Positions 6,787 to 15,171 of a DNA stretch of 64,000 bases are shown here, in pieces. Position 1 is the stretch's first letter. Each line of letters starts with the position of its first letter. The notes beneath the pieces were generated by a model. It ran no database searches. It worked only from the letters and a program-made list of their open reading frames with translations, and had not been told where the DNA came from. Both the position numbers and the translations under genes were made by a program. Origin of the DNA: CADEFX01 sp050260355 (GTDB taxonomy: Bacteria; Pseudomonadota; Alphaproteobacteria; Rhizobiales; Hyphomicrobiaceae); NCBI GenBank assembly GCA_050260355.1, contig JBLNBZ010000147.1:62001-126000 (forward strand). The letters are read 5' to 3'.

Positions 6787-9065
6787 CAAAAGCCCTTCAT
6801 CGGATTGGGCGGCAGCGCGCCGATGGTGTCGGCAAAGCTGTTGAGCAGGACCGGCACGCGCTGGCTGTCGGCGATGGAGACTTCCTCCATCACGACGCGC
6901 TCCTTCTCCAGCATCAAGCTCTTCAACGTATCACCAACGCGCGCCATGCGCTCCTTGGCAATGCCTGACCCCTTGACGAAGTGGCACTGATAGTCGTCGC
7001 CCGACTTGCAGCCCATCAGCATCATGCCGTCGTAGCCCTTCTGCAGTGCGGTCGATACCCACTGCAGCGTCACCGAGCCGAGACACCGCACCGGAATGAT
7101 GCGCACGTAGGGGCTCCACTGTGCGCGGTTGATGCCGGCCATGTCGAGCGCGGGGTAGGCATCGTTCTCGCAGGCCAGCACGAGGATGCGCGGCTTCTCG
7201 GCGAACTCGTCCGGGATCTCGTTCGCCTCGATCATCGCGTTGACCATCTGCGGATGGTAGTTGTCGAACGTGATTGTCTGCACCGGGCAGGCGCCCATGC
7301 ACGTGCCGCAGCGGCGGCAGCGCGCAGCGTTGACGACGGGTTGGCCTTTCTCGTCCTCGTCGATGGCGCCGAACGGGCACTCAACCGTGCAGCGGCGGCA
7401 CTTCGTGCACTTGTCGAGTCCGATCCTCGGAAACGACAAATCGCCGACGCGGGGATGCAGCGAGGAGCCGAGCTTTGCGCCCTCGATCGACTGGATGGCC
7501 TTGAGCACGGCACCGGTCGCGTCCTCCGCGCTTTCGGCCATGTCCATAGGCCGGCGCACCGGGCCGCAGGTGTAGATGCCCGAGCGGCGCGTCTCGTAAG
7601 GAAAGCAGATGAAGTGGCTGTCGGAGAAGCCGTCGGCCAATATTGGAATGTGCGGGCCTTGCCGGTACTGCAGGTTGAGTATGGGGCCGCCGGGCGGCAG
7701 GTCCCTGCCGATGTGTGGCCAGCCTTTGCCTTCATCGCCGGCATAGCCCGCCACCTTGATGGCGGCGACAGGGTTGATGTCGTCCTTGAGCTGCTCTGCG
7801 CCCCGCTCCGACCCGGCAGGAGGTGCATCGGGATTGGTCGAGTTGGGCACCATGCCGGTGGCGAGCACGATCATGTCGAGGCCGGCGAGCGGCACATCCA
7901 TGCCGAGCAGCTCGTCCTGATAGGTGACGCGCATGGCCCCACCGTCTACGGCCGAGACCTTGCCCTTCATGAAGATCACGCCGGCTGCCTGCGCCTGGCG
8001 ATAGAACTCCTCGGCGGTGCCGGGTGTGCGCAGCTCCTCGTAGATGATGTAGGCGGAGGCCTTTGGGTCGGCCTGCACAATCTGCAGCGCCTGCTTGATG
8101 GAAACGCCGCAACATACGGACGAGCAATAAGGCAGGTGGTTCGGATCGCGGCTGCCGGCGCATTGGAGGAAGGCGATGTGCTTGACCGGGGTCCCATCTG
8201 ACTTGCGCTTGAGGCCGCCGTTCTTGAGCATGGCCTCGAGCTCAACGCCTGTGACGATGTCAGGTGAAGCGCCGTAGCCGAGATGGCCGAGCTTCTTCGC
8301 ATCGTAGGGCCGCCAGCCTGTGGCCACGACGATGGCGCCGACCCTTTCAATGCTCTCCTGGCCTGCGTGTGAGATCGTGACCGAGAACGAGCCTGGCTGT
8401 CCGCTGGTCTTGGTGATGAGCGCGTCGGTCCTGATGGTAATCTGCGGGTCGGCCGCGACAGAAGCAATCAGCGTATCGATGTCGTTGGCTTGCACGCCGC
8501 GATAGGGCGGCCGATGCGGCATGCGGGCTGACCATTGCGATGCCCAGCCGCCGAGTCGATCCGACTTTTCGACCAGGAGCACCGGGTAGCCGGCGAGGGA
8601 AGCCTCACGCGCCGCTGTGAGGCCGCTGATGCCACCGCCAACGACAAGCACGGTCTTGGAATGGTCCTGCGCAATCGCTGGAGCCGGCGCCTCGGTGCGA
8701 GAAAGCTGGGTGATGGCCATGCGAAGTTGATCAGCGGCGAGCATCTGCGTGTCCTCGGCCGCCGCCGGCTGCGACCAGGCAACATGCTCGCGCAGGTTGG
8801 CGCGCACGACCGGCGTCCCGCCGAGCTCGAACTTGTCAACCATCACGCGCGGCGAGCAGGCGGCGATGACCACGCGGTCGATCGCGCCGCTCTCCAGACC
8901 CTGCCGCAACAGGGAGACGCCGTCGTCCGAGCAGAGTGCCGCGTGCGACTTGCAGTGCGCGATCTTGAATTCGGTCGCCGGCAACGCCTGGAGCGCGGCG
9001 ACATCGACAGCCTCGCCGATGCCGCAGCCCCTGCAGATGAAGACGCCTGGCTTCTTTTCGGCCAC
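6786..9065 (-). CDS. qmoB: QmoB-like HdrA/MvhD flavoprotein
   Basis: A 759-residue protein of the QmoB/HdrA family. Order of domains: an N-terminal cysteine pair (C11, C14 in ICRGCGIGEAVD), an FAD-binding fold with VLVVGGGISGLTAA near residue 150, the HdrA cysteine motif FLQCAGSRDPNHLPYCSSVC, two ferredoxin clusters around residues 553-596 (CTKCRRCTVECP and CRRCGTCMGACP), and a C-terminal MvhD-like domain (about 620-720; VLACEND, VRCLGSV, GCKSGDDYQCHF). This is the standard QmoB layout. I chose the GTG at 9065 because GGAGAG lies five bases upstream; a GTG at 9101 lacks a ribosome site. It links APS reductase to the rest of the Qmo/Hdr complex. It follows qmoA by 42 bases. Confidence 0.93.
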   Translation of the reverse strand: MAEKKPGVFICRGCGIGEAVDVAALQALPATEFKIAHCKSHAALCSDDGVSLLRQGLESGAIDRVVIAACSPRVMVDKFELGGTPVVRANLREHVAWSQPAAAEDTQMLAADQLRMAITQLSRTEAPAPAIAQDHSKTVLVVGGGISGLTAAREASLAGYPVLLVEKSDRLGGWASQWSARMPHRPPYRGVQANDIDTLIASVAADPQITIRTDALITKTSGQPGSFSVTISHAGQESIERVGAIVVATGWRPYDAKKLGHLGYGASPDIVTGVELEAMLKNGGLKRKSDGTPVKHIAFLQCAGSRDPNHLPYCSSVCCGVSIKQALQIVQADPKASAYIIYEELRTPGTAEEFYRQAQAAGVIFMKGKVSAVDGGAMRVTYQDELLGMDVPLAGLDMIVLATGMVPNSTNPDAPPAGSERGAEQLKDDINPVAAIKVAGYAGDEGKGWPHIGRDLPPGGPILNLQYRQGPHIPILADGFSDSHFICFPYETRRSGIYTCGPVRRPMDMAESAEDATGAVLKAIQSIEGAKLGSSLHPRVGDLSFPRIGLDKCTKCRRCTVECPFGAIDEDEKGQPVVNAARCRRCGTCMGACPVQTITFDNYHPQMVNAMIEANEIPDEFAEKPRILVLACENDAYPALDMAGINRAQWSPYVRIIPVRCLGSVTLQWVSTALQKGYDGMMLMGCKSGDDYQCHFVKGSGIAKERMARVGDTLKSLMLEKERVVMEEVSIADSQRVPVLLNSFADTIGALPPNPMKGF

Positions 9066-9107
9066 GTTCTCTCCTGCGCGCCCAAAATAGGGCGCCACCA
9101 CTTGGTT

Positions 9108-10403
9108 TCAGACCGATCGGACCGCCTGCACGGCCTTCAAGGCCGCCGCAGTGGCCGATTGCACGGACAGCGAGACGTCGAGCGGGCCGGCCGCGACACC
9201 GCAGGAATAGATGCCGTCGCGAGCCTCCGTCTTCGGCACCAGAAATCCGTACTCGTCGCTCTCCAGGCCGACCGACGGCTTGTAGCCGTCCACGGCGGTC
9301 GGCGCCATGCCGGTCGCCAGCACCACCAGATCATAGGACTCCGCGTACATCTCGCGCTCGATCGTGCGCTCGCCAAAGAGCGTTGGCCGGCCGTCCTCGC
9401 CTATGCGAATGTGGGCCGGCTTCGACTTGATGAAGCGGACCTGCGGATCGCTGCGGACCCGGTTGTAGAAGGCCTCGAGCTTATCGTGGGCGCGGATGTC
9501 GATGTAATAGATGTCAGCTCGAGCATCGGCGTATTGCTCGCGCAGGTAAGCGGCATGCTTCAGGCTGCCGAGGCAGCAGATGCGCGAGCAGTAGGGGAGG
9601 TGATTGACGTCGCGGCTGCCGGCGCACTGGATCAGCGCCACCTTCTTGGCAGGCTCGCCGTTGGATGGTCGCAGGATCTTGCCCTTTGTCGGTCCATCGT
9701 GGGCCGCCAGCCGCTCCATCTCGACGTTGGTGATGATGTCGGGCGACGTGCCGTAGCCGTACACATCGATCTTCTTGGCATCGTAGGGCTGCCAGCCGGT
9801 GGCCCAGACGATGGCGCCGACGGAGAGCTCAAAGCGGCTTTCCCTTTCGTCGAGGTCGATCGCGTCGTACTTGCACGCCGCCTTGAGCTTGGGTCCCTCG
9901 CCAGCAGCTATTGCTTCCGGCGCGATGACATAGCGCATGGGGAAGGCGTGCTCATGCGGCAGGTAGGCAGCCTTCACCGTGTCCAGTCCATAGTTGAAGG
10001 GGTTGGGAATGCGCGTCTCTGAGACCGCCGCGCAGGCGCCGCAGGCCGTGCACCGGTCGTTGACGTAGCGCGGGTGCCGCTTGACCGTCACCGAGAAGGC
10101 GCCGCGCGTGCCGCTTACCGCGACCGGCTCGCACATAGTGAGAACTTTTAGGCGCGGATTTTTGCGGATGCGCTGATAGTTAATCTCGAGCCCGCAGGTG
10201 GGATGGCAAAGCTTTGGGAAGTACCGGCTGAGCCGCGTGACGCGCCCTCCCAGACTTGGTCCACGCTCGATCAGGATGACCTCGTGCCCGGTCTCGGCGG
10301 CCTCGAGCGCCGCCGTAATGCCCGCGATACCGCCGCCCACAACAAGGATGGTCTGACTCGTGAGAGGCTTCGCGCCGTCCGTCGTTGGCCCGTCGAGGGG
10401 CAT
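9108..10403 (-). CDS. qmoA: QmoA-like flavoprotein, first gene of the qmo/hdr operon
   Basis: A 431-residue HdrA-type FAD protein. It opens with a dinucleotide-binding motif (ILVVGGGIAGITAALEA), then the QmoA-typical FPKLCHPTCGLEINYQR, a partial ferredoxin motif (CTACGACAAVS), the HdrA motif LIQCAGSRDVNHLPYCSRIC and a C-terminal SCGVAAGPLDVSLSVQSA segment. In the partial motif the position where a fourth cysteine would be expected is serine (codon TCA). The ATG at 10403 is preceded by GGGAG at six bases, and the coding frame upstream of it runs antisense to sat, so I start there. It forms the Qmo heterodimer with QmoB. It is divergent from sat, with a candidate operator between them at 10449. 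Confidence 0.92.
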   Translation of the reverse strand: MPLDGPTTDGAKPLTSQTILVVGGGIAGITAALEAAETGHEVILIERGPSLGGRVTRLSRYFPKLCHPTCGLEINYQRIRKNPRLKVLTMCEPVAVSGTRGAFSVTVKRHPRYVNDRCTACGACAAVSETRIPNPFNYGLDTVKAAYLPHEHAFPMRYVIAPEAIAAGEGPKLKAACKYDAIDLDERESRFELSVGAIVWATGWQPYDAKKIDVYGYGTSPDIITNVEMERLAAHDGPTKGKILRPSNGEPAKKVALIQCAGSRDVNHLPYCSRICCLGSLKHAAYLREQYADARADIYYIDIRAHDKLEAFYNRVRSDPQVRFIKSKPAHIRIGEDGRPTLFGERTIEREMYAESYDLVVLATGMAPTAVDGYKPSVGLESDEYGFLVPKTEARDGIYSCGVAAGPLDVSLSVQSATAAALKAVQAVRSV

Positions 10404-10448
10404 GAAATGCTCCCGCCTGCGCGGTCCGCCGACTGGCGCACCTTCTGC

Positions 10449-10464
10449 ACTCGATTTTTTGAAT
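10449..10464. promoter_or_regulatory. Candidate operator between qmoA and sat
   Basis: ACTC-N8-GAAT, one mismatch from ATTC-N8-GAAT, in the middle of the 120-base divergent region between the qmoA start (10403) and the preferred sat start (10524). The surrounding run of T residues contrasts with the GC-rich flanks and could be part of a promoter. One site here could control both the electron-transfer operon and sat. Confidence 0.4.
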
Positions 10465-10523
10465 GAAACAACCTGGTGACCTATAAGACAAGAGTGCCGC
10501 TCGAGAAACCGCTGGAGCCTGAT

Positions 10524-11714
10524 GTGCAGCATAGGGCCGCCTCGCAGCTTGTCGCACCGCACGGCGGTGGTGGGCTCAAGCCACGCCTGGTGCCCGTGTC
10601 GGAACGGGCCGAGGCGCTGGCAAGGGCGCGGCACCTGAAGGCGGTGACGCTGACCTCTCGGGAGGTCTCGGACCTGCTGATGCTCGGCATGGGCGCCTAC
10701 ACGCCGCTCGACGGCTTCATGGGTCACGATGATTGGAAGGGCGCCGCGCGCGACATGCAACTCGCGAGCGGTGTTTTCTGGCCCATCCCGATCACGCTCT
10801 CCCAGCCGCCGGATATTGCCGGCAGCATCGCCGTGGGTGACGAGATCGCGCTCGCCGATAGCGCTACGGGCGAGCTGCTGGGGTCGCTGTCGGTGCGGGA
10901 GAAGTACCGGCCGGATCACACCCTGGAGTGCGAAACGGTGTTTCGGACCGCCGATCCGCGGCATCCGGGCGTCGCCAAGGTGCTGGAGCAGGGGGCGGTG
11001 AACATCGCCGGCCCGGTCCGGGTGTTCACCGAGGGGGAGTACCCGACAAAATATCCCCGTCTCTACATGCGGCCTGAGCAGGCCCGCGCCGAGTTCGAGC
11101 GGCGCGGCTGGCGCCAGGTGGCGGCCTTCCAGACACGCAATCCGATGCACCGGTCGCATGAGCATCTGGCCAAGATCGCCGCGGAGGTGACGGACGGGAT
11201 TTTCATCCATCAGGTGCTCGGCAAGCTGAAAGCCGGCGACATCCCTGCCGAGGTGCGCACAAGGGCCATACAGGCCATGCTCGACACCTATTTCAAGCCG
11301 GATATTGCGCTCCAGGCCGGCTATCCGATCGAGATGCGCTACGCCGGTCCCCGGGAGGCGCTTCTGCATGCGGTTATTCGGCAGAACTTCGGCTGCTCGC
11401 ACCTGGTGGTAGGGCGCGACCACGCCGGAGTGGGCAGCTATTACGGGCCGTTCGACGCCCAGCGGATCTTCGATCAGGTTCCTGACGGAGCTCTGCTATG
11501 CCGCCCGCTGAAGATCGATGTCACCTTCTATTGCTACCGGTGCGGCGGCATGGCGACGGCCAAGTCTTGCCCGCATGATCCCAAGCATCATCTTTCGGTG
11601 TCCGGCACTGACCAGCGGCGCATGCTGGAGCGTGGCGAGGAGATCCCTGCGGAGTTCTCCCGGCCGGAAGTGGTGGCGATCTTGCGGGAGTACTACCGCT
11701 CCCTCCGCGATTGA
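10524..11714 (+). CDS. sat: Sulfate adenylyltransferase (ATP sulfurylase), homo-oligomeric type
   Basis: Interconverts APS + PPi and ATP + sulfate; in sulfur oxidation it conserves energy as ATP. The 396-residue protein is of the dissimilatory Sat type, not CysDN. Visible motifs are FQTRNPMHRSHEHL near residue 200 and VGRDHAGVGSYYGPFD near residue 300 (nucleotide and sulfate site). A C-terminal cysteine/histidine zinc segment (YCYRCGGMATAKSCPHDPKH) is common in prokaryotic dissimilatory Sat. I chose the GTG at 10524 because GGAG lies six bases upstream; a GTG at 10476 would add 16 residues without a ribosome site. It is divergent from qmoA and followed by a weak hairpin terminator. Confidence 0.95.
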   Translation: MQHRAASQLVAPHGGGGLKPRLVPVSERAEALARARHLKAVTLTSREVSDLLMLGMGAYTPLDGFMGHDDWKGAARDMQLASGVFWPIPITLSQPPDIAGSIAVGDEIALADSATGELLGSLSVREKYRPDHTLECETVFRTADPRHPGVAKVLEQGAVNIAGPVRVFTEGEYPTKYPRLYMRPEQARAEFERRGWRQVAAFQTRNPMHRSHEHLAKIAAEVTDGIFIHQVLGKLKAGDIPAEVRTRAIQAMLDTYFKPDIALQAGYPIEMRYAGPREALLHAVIRQNFGCSHLVVGRDHAGVGSYYGPFDAQRIFDQVPDGALLCRPLKIDVTFYCYRCGGMATAKSCPHDPKHHLSVSGTDQRRMLERGEEIPAEFSRPEVVAILREYYRSLRD

Positions 11715-11731
11715 GCTGCTCGCTATGCGGA

Positions 11732-11752
11732 GCGCCGCTCGGCGTACTTTTT
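11732..11752 (+). terminator. Weak Rho-independent terminator after sat
   Basis: GCGCC, a GCTC loop and GGCGT form a five-pair stem (one G-U) followed by ACTTTTT, 17 bases after the sat stop. The stem is short, but the T-run is unusual in this GC-rich sequence. Confidence 0.45.
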
Positions 11753-11887
11753 CAAAGCCATCGTAACTTCGTCCTCAAGAAGGACTTTACATGGGGGCCG
11801 ACGCACCCTATTTGATCGGCCTCGCACGGCGGTCTCTGCTGGTTAGCAGCTCGCCCGGTCCCAACTGACTGGTGGAGGTCCCATGAA
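11753..11887 (+). promoter_or_regulatory. Leader region of the ornithine/lysine decarboxylase gene, possible speF-type element
   Basis: The 135 bases before the decarboxylase contain a small hairpin (GTCCT-CAAGA-AGGAC, 11771-11785) and a strong ribosome site (GGAGG) near 11875. Alphaproteobacterial ornithine decarboxylase genes are known to carry a conserved structured leader called the speF RNA element. I cannot align this region to it by eye, so this is a pointer and not an identification. An 11-codon frame starting at an ATG at 11883 overlaps the gene start out of frame. Confidence 0.25.
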
Positions 11888-13075
11888 ATGGACACGTTTG
11901 CCTCTGCTGCCGCACTGATCGCGGCCAAGAAGCCCGAAAAACCTGTCGCCTGCTTCCGCCCGCAAGCCGCTGGGCGCGCCGCGCGCTGGTTCCTCGACAA
12001 CTTTCCAGGTGACGTCGCTTACGCCTACAAGGCGAACAGCTCGGTGTTCCTGCTGGGCGCGCTGTACGGCGCGGGCGTCCGTCATTTCGACGTGGCGTCG
12101 CTGCCTGAGCTCGAGGATGCGCGCACGATCCCCGGCGTGACCTTCCACTTCATGCACCCGGTCAAGCCGCGGCATGCGATTCGCCGTGCCTTTGCGCTGG
12201 GCTGCCGCAGCTTCAGTCTCGATTCCGAGGACGAGCTGAAGAAGATCATGGAGGAGACCGGCGGCGCGCGGGACTTGGTGCTGTGGGTGCGCATTGCCGT
12301 GCCGGCCAAGAACAGCCGCATTCCGCTCGAGCGCAAGTTTGGCATTACCGGGGCGCGTGCCGCGCGCCTGCTGGTCAAGACGCGGCAGGCGGCCAAGGAG
12401 CTTGGCATTACCTTCCACGTCGGGTCGCAGACCGTGACGCCCGAGGCTTACGGCTTGGCTCTCGAGGAGGTGCACAAGCTCATTGTGAAGGCGGGCGTGA
12501 TGGTTGACCGCGTAGATGTCGGCGGTGGCTTTCCCTCGCGCTACTCCAACGAGCGTCCGGCGCCGCTGTCCGACTTCATCGACGTCATCAAGCATGGCGT
12601 CGACCGGCTGCCTGTGAGCGATCACTGCCGTCTGATGTGCGAGCCTGGCCGCGCCCTGGTGTCGGAGGCCGAGAGCCTGGTCGTGCGCGTGGACGCGCGG
12701 CGCGGCGACGACCTCTACATCAACGACGGCGCCTACGGCATCCTGTTCGATGCAGCGCACCTCGGCTTCGTCTTCCCGGTCCGCATGGTCGGGCGGGCGG
12801 TCCGGGAGCCGCACGTGCTGGCGCCGTTCGAGCTTTGGGGCCCGACCTGCGACTCGATTGATCACATGAAGGGGCCCTTCCTGCTGCCAAGCTGCATCAA
12901 GGAGGGCGACTTCATCGAGATCGGCAATACCGGGGCTTACGGCCGGGCGATCGCCGGCCAGTTTAACGGCTACGGCCAGTACGAGCAGGCCATCCTGCAG
13001 GACGAGCCGATGTACTCCATGTATGGCGAGGAGGCGCCCGCAGACGAGGCCGTCGTGACGCAGCTGCGCGTCTGA
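11888..13075 (+). CDS. Ornithine/lysine/arginine decarboxylase, alanine-racemase fold (type III)
   Basis: A 395-residue PLP enzyme of the eukaryote-type ornithine decarboxylase family, making putrescine or cadaverine. The PLP lysine lies in VAYAYKANSS near residue 47, the PLP phosphate glycine run is VDVGGGFPSRYS near 214, CEPGRALV follows, and the catalytic cysteine motif is LWGPTCDSID near 320. Whether ornithine, lysine or both are used cannot be read by eye. It lies ten bases upstream of agmatinase, and together they form a polyamine operon. The ATG at 11888 follows GGAGG by nine bases. A second ATG at 11883 is out of frame and closes after 11 codons. Confidence 0.88.
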   Translation: MDTFASAAALIAAKKPEKPVACFRPQAAGRAARWFLDNFPGDVAYAYKANSSVFLLGALYGAGVRHFDVASLPELEDARTIPGVTFHFMHPVKPRHAIRRAFALGCRSFSLDSEDELKKIMEETGGARDLVLWVRIAVPAKNSRIPLERKFGITGARAARLLVKTRQAAKELGITFHVGSQTVTPEAYGLALEEVHKLIVKAGVMVDRVDVGGGFPSRYSNERPAPLSDFIDVIKHGVDRLPVSDHCRLMCEPGRALVSEAESLVVRVDARRGDDLYINDGAYGILFDAAHLGFVFPVRMVGRAVREPHVLAPFELWGPTCDSIDHMKGPFLLPSCIKEGDFIEIGNTGAYGRAIAGQFNGYGQYEQAILQDEPMYSMYGEEAPADEAVVTQLRV

Positions 13076-13085
13076 GGCGGCGGAT

Positions 13086-13997
13086 TTGACCGGGCAAAGC
13101 GTCAGGCTCGACTACCTGCCGGGCGAGGAGAGCTTCCTCGATCCGCTGCGCGAGGATGCCGGCCGGCCGGAAGCGGCGCGTGCCGTCGTCATTCCCTTCG
13201 GCCTTGAGGCATCGGTCAGCTATGGCGGCGGGACCAAAGCGGGACCGGCCGCCATTCTCGCAGCGAGCCATCAGCTGGAGCTGTTCGATGACGAGCTGAT
13301 GCGCGAGCCGTATCTCGACTACGGCATTGCCGCGCTGCGCGAGCCGGCCATCGCGCCGGCGATCGAGCGGGCGCTCGACCAGCTCGCCGGAATGGTCGAT
13401 GCGGTTCTCGGCGCTGGCCGCTTCCCGCTCGTGCTCGGCGGGGAGCATTCGCTGACCGCCGGAGCAATCCGCCCGTTCGTGGCCAAGTATCCCGACCTTG
13501 TCGTGCTGCAGCTCGATGCGCACGCCGACCTGCGCGACGGCTACCTCGGCGAGAAATTCTCGCACGCCTCGGCCATGCGACGCGTGCTGGACCATTCTGG
13601 CGTGTCCCTCGTCTCGCTCGGCATTCGCGCCGTGTCGAAGGAGGAGGTTGCGTTCTACGAGGCAAATCGGAGCCGCATTCGTATTCATTGGGGCAAGGAC
13701 CAGGCGCGCTGGGATGTCGATGCGATCGTGGCACCGCTGCGCGGCCGGCCGGTGTACGTGACCTTCGACGTGGACGCGCTCGACCCGAGCGTCATGCCGG
13801 CAACGGGTACGCCCGTCCCGGGCGGCATCGGCTACTTGCAGGCATTGGACATTCTGCGACGCGCAGCAGGGGCCGGAACGATCGTCGGCGCCGACATCGT
13901 CGAGCTGGCGCCGCTACCGGGCCTGCATGCGTGCGATTACGCGGTCGCGGCGCTTGCCTACAAGCTCCTGTCCTACGCGCTGTGCCAGGTAGCGTGA
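13086..13997 (+). CDS. speB: Agmatinase / ureohydrolase family protein
   Basis: Hydrolyses agmatine to putrescine and urea, or a related guanidino substrate, using two Mn ions. The 303-residue length is typical. Metal-ligand motifs are all present: LVLGGEHSLTAG near residue 120, QLDAHADLRD near 145 and TFDVDALDPSVMP near 224. The start appears to be TTG at 13086, with AGGCGG just upstream; no ATG occurs before the conserved region. It is cotranscribed with the decarboxylase upstream. No arginine decarboxylase is seen nearby, so the natural substrate may not be agmatine. Confidence 0.88.
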   Translation: MTGQSVRLDYLPGEESFLDPLREDAGRPEAARAVVIPFGLEASVSYGGGTKAGPAAILAASHQLELFDDELMREPYLDYGIAALREPAIAPAIERALDQLAGMVDAVLGAGRFPLVLGGEHSLTAGAIRPFVAKYPDLVVLQLDAHADLRDGYLGEKFSHASAMRRVLDHSGVSLVSLGIRAVSKEEVAFYEANRSRIRIHWGKDQARWDVDAIVAPLRGRPVYVTFDVDALDPSVMPATGTPVPGGIGYLQALDILRRAAGAGTIVGADIVELAPLPGLHACDYAVAALAYKLLSYALCQVA

Positions 13998-14112
13998 GCG
14001 GAGCCGGATTGAGATCACACGCAAGCCGGATACAACCTCGCTGACGGCGTTTGCACGCGTGGCGACCGAGGCTGGGCGCTGGTCCGGTGCACAGGCACCT
14101 TTCGGCAAACTG

Positions 14113-14409
14113 ATGGCGCGCGGGGCGACTCAGCACTATCGTCAGTACGCCCACTTGTCGGAGGCCGTCGTGCACGTCAAAGAGCAGCTGCAGCGCCTTC
14201 TCGATCTCACCGAGGAAACGCGCCGGAGAGCTGCAGAGCTGACCGAGAGCCGCGAGGACGCCGTAAGCCGGGTCGACAAGGCAGAGTACGAGCTCAAGCA
14301 GTTGGTGCTCGACCTCGGCAGGTCGCTTTCGGGGATCGGCGCTCGCGTGCCGGATGTGGAGCCTAGCTCTGCTGCGCCTGCTCCCCCAGCCAGGCTACGG
14401 CGCACCTAG
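14113..14409 (+). CDS. Hypothetical protein with a predicted coiled coil
   Basis: A 98-residue frame rich in Glu, Arg, Leu and Ala. Residues 20-75 look like a continuous amphipathic helix (VKEQLQRLLDLTEETRRRAA onward), followed by a Pro/Ala tail. No family is recognised. An ATG at 14113 or a GTG at 14059 could start it; neither has a clear ribosome site. Its last 47 bases overlap the 3' end of the opposite-strand gene at 14363. Reality is uncertain; the heptad-like helix argues for it and the overlap against. Confidence 0.4.
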   Translation: MARGATQHYRQYAHLSEAVVHVKEQLQRLLDLTEETRRRAAELTESREDAVSRVDKAEYELKQLVLDLGRSLSGIGARVPDVEPSSAAPAPPARLRRT

Positions 14410-14617
14410 CGGCCGCCAGAGCTTCCTCCCGAGAGGCGTAGCTGGCGCCTGAATAGTACTGAACGGGCGTCCACGCGCCCGCGTCCTCCACGTCCCTGCG
14501 GAACTCCTCGAAGCCGAAGGTCCCGTCGGGCCTGCGGAACAGGTCCACGCACCGGTCATGCTCGCAGTTCTCGAGGCTGGCCAGGACCAGCCAGGACTTG
14601 TCGATGCGCTTGGACAT
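14363..14617 (-). CDS. Small conserved hypothetical protein
   Basis: An 84-residue soluble protein starting MSKRIDKSWLVLASLENCEH, with a FGFEEFRRDVEDAGAWTPVQ centre and an Ala-rich end. The ATG at 14617 has an excellent ribosome site (GGGAGG, five bases away), which makes the gene credible. It resembles short uncharacterised proteins of alphaproteobacteria, but I cannot name a family with confidence. It is divergent from ohr, with 105 bases between the two starts. Confidence 0.7.
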   Translation of the reverse strand: MSKRIDKSWLVLASLENCEHDRCVDLFRRPDGTFGFEEFRRDVEDAGAWTPVQYYSGASYASREEALAAARCAVAWLGEQAQQS

Positions 14618-14722
14618 GCCCGCCTCCCTATTGGCAGGTTTGAAAGGGCAGGTTGCAGCGAGTGGCCCCGCACCCGATTTAAAGGACAGACTACGCCAGT
14701 TCGATCGCCAGGGAGACCCAGT

Positions 14723-15157
14723 ATGGACAAGATCAAGCCCCTTTTCACCGCCACCGCAACGGCTGTCGGCGGCCGCAATGGCCACACCGAGGCAAGCGGG
14801 CTTGTCAGCCTGGACCTGTCGGTTCCCAAGGAGATGGGCGGCCCGGGCAAGCCGGGCACCGGCACGCCGGAGCATCTATTCGCCGCCGGTTATGCGGCCT
14901 GCTACGGCGGGGCGATCGATTTCGTCGGCAAACAGCAGAAGGAGGACGCCAGCAAGGCCAGGATCACCTGCGCCGTGTCGATCGGACCGCGCGAAGGCGG
15001 CGGCTTCGGGCTCGCCGTGAAGATGCGCGTCGAGGACAAGAGCCTGCCCCAGGCCGAGCTCGCAGCGCTGGCCAAGGAGGCGCACGAGAAGATTTGCCCT
15101 TATTCGCACGCCACTCGCGGCAACGTCGACGTGCAGTTCGAGATCGTCGGGGCTTGA
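14723..15157 (+). CDS. ohr: Organic hydroperoxide resistance protein Ohr (OsmC family)
   Basis: A thiol peroxidase that reduces organic hydroperoxides. The 144-residue protein has the Ohr-type catalytic pair C60 (FAAGYAACYGG) and C125 (EKICPYSHATRGN), with R18 and E50 at the positions expected for active-site partners. The ATG at 14723 follows AGGGAG by seven bases. No OhrR regulator gene is adjacent. It sits alone between the small minus-strand gene and tRNA-Val. Confidence 0.9.
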   Translation: MDKIKPLFTATATAVGGRNGHTEASGLVSLDLSVPKEMGGPGKPGTGTPEHLFAAGYAACYGGAIDFVGKQQKEDASKARITCAVSIGPREGGGFGLAVKMRVEDKSLPQAELAALAKEAHEKICPYSHATRGNVDVQFEIVGA

Positions 15158-15171
15158 TGGCGAGGCCGGAA

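Noticed and set aside
6981..10022. Long plus-strand frames opposite qmoB and qmoA (406 and 495 codons)
   Set aside because: Antisense to genes with clear motifs; no family resemblance and no ribosome sites.
10404..11423. N-terminal extension of qmoA to 771 residues
   Set aside because: The extension is antisense to sat; the ATG at 10403 has a good ribosome site and gives normal QmoA length.
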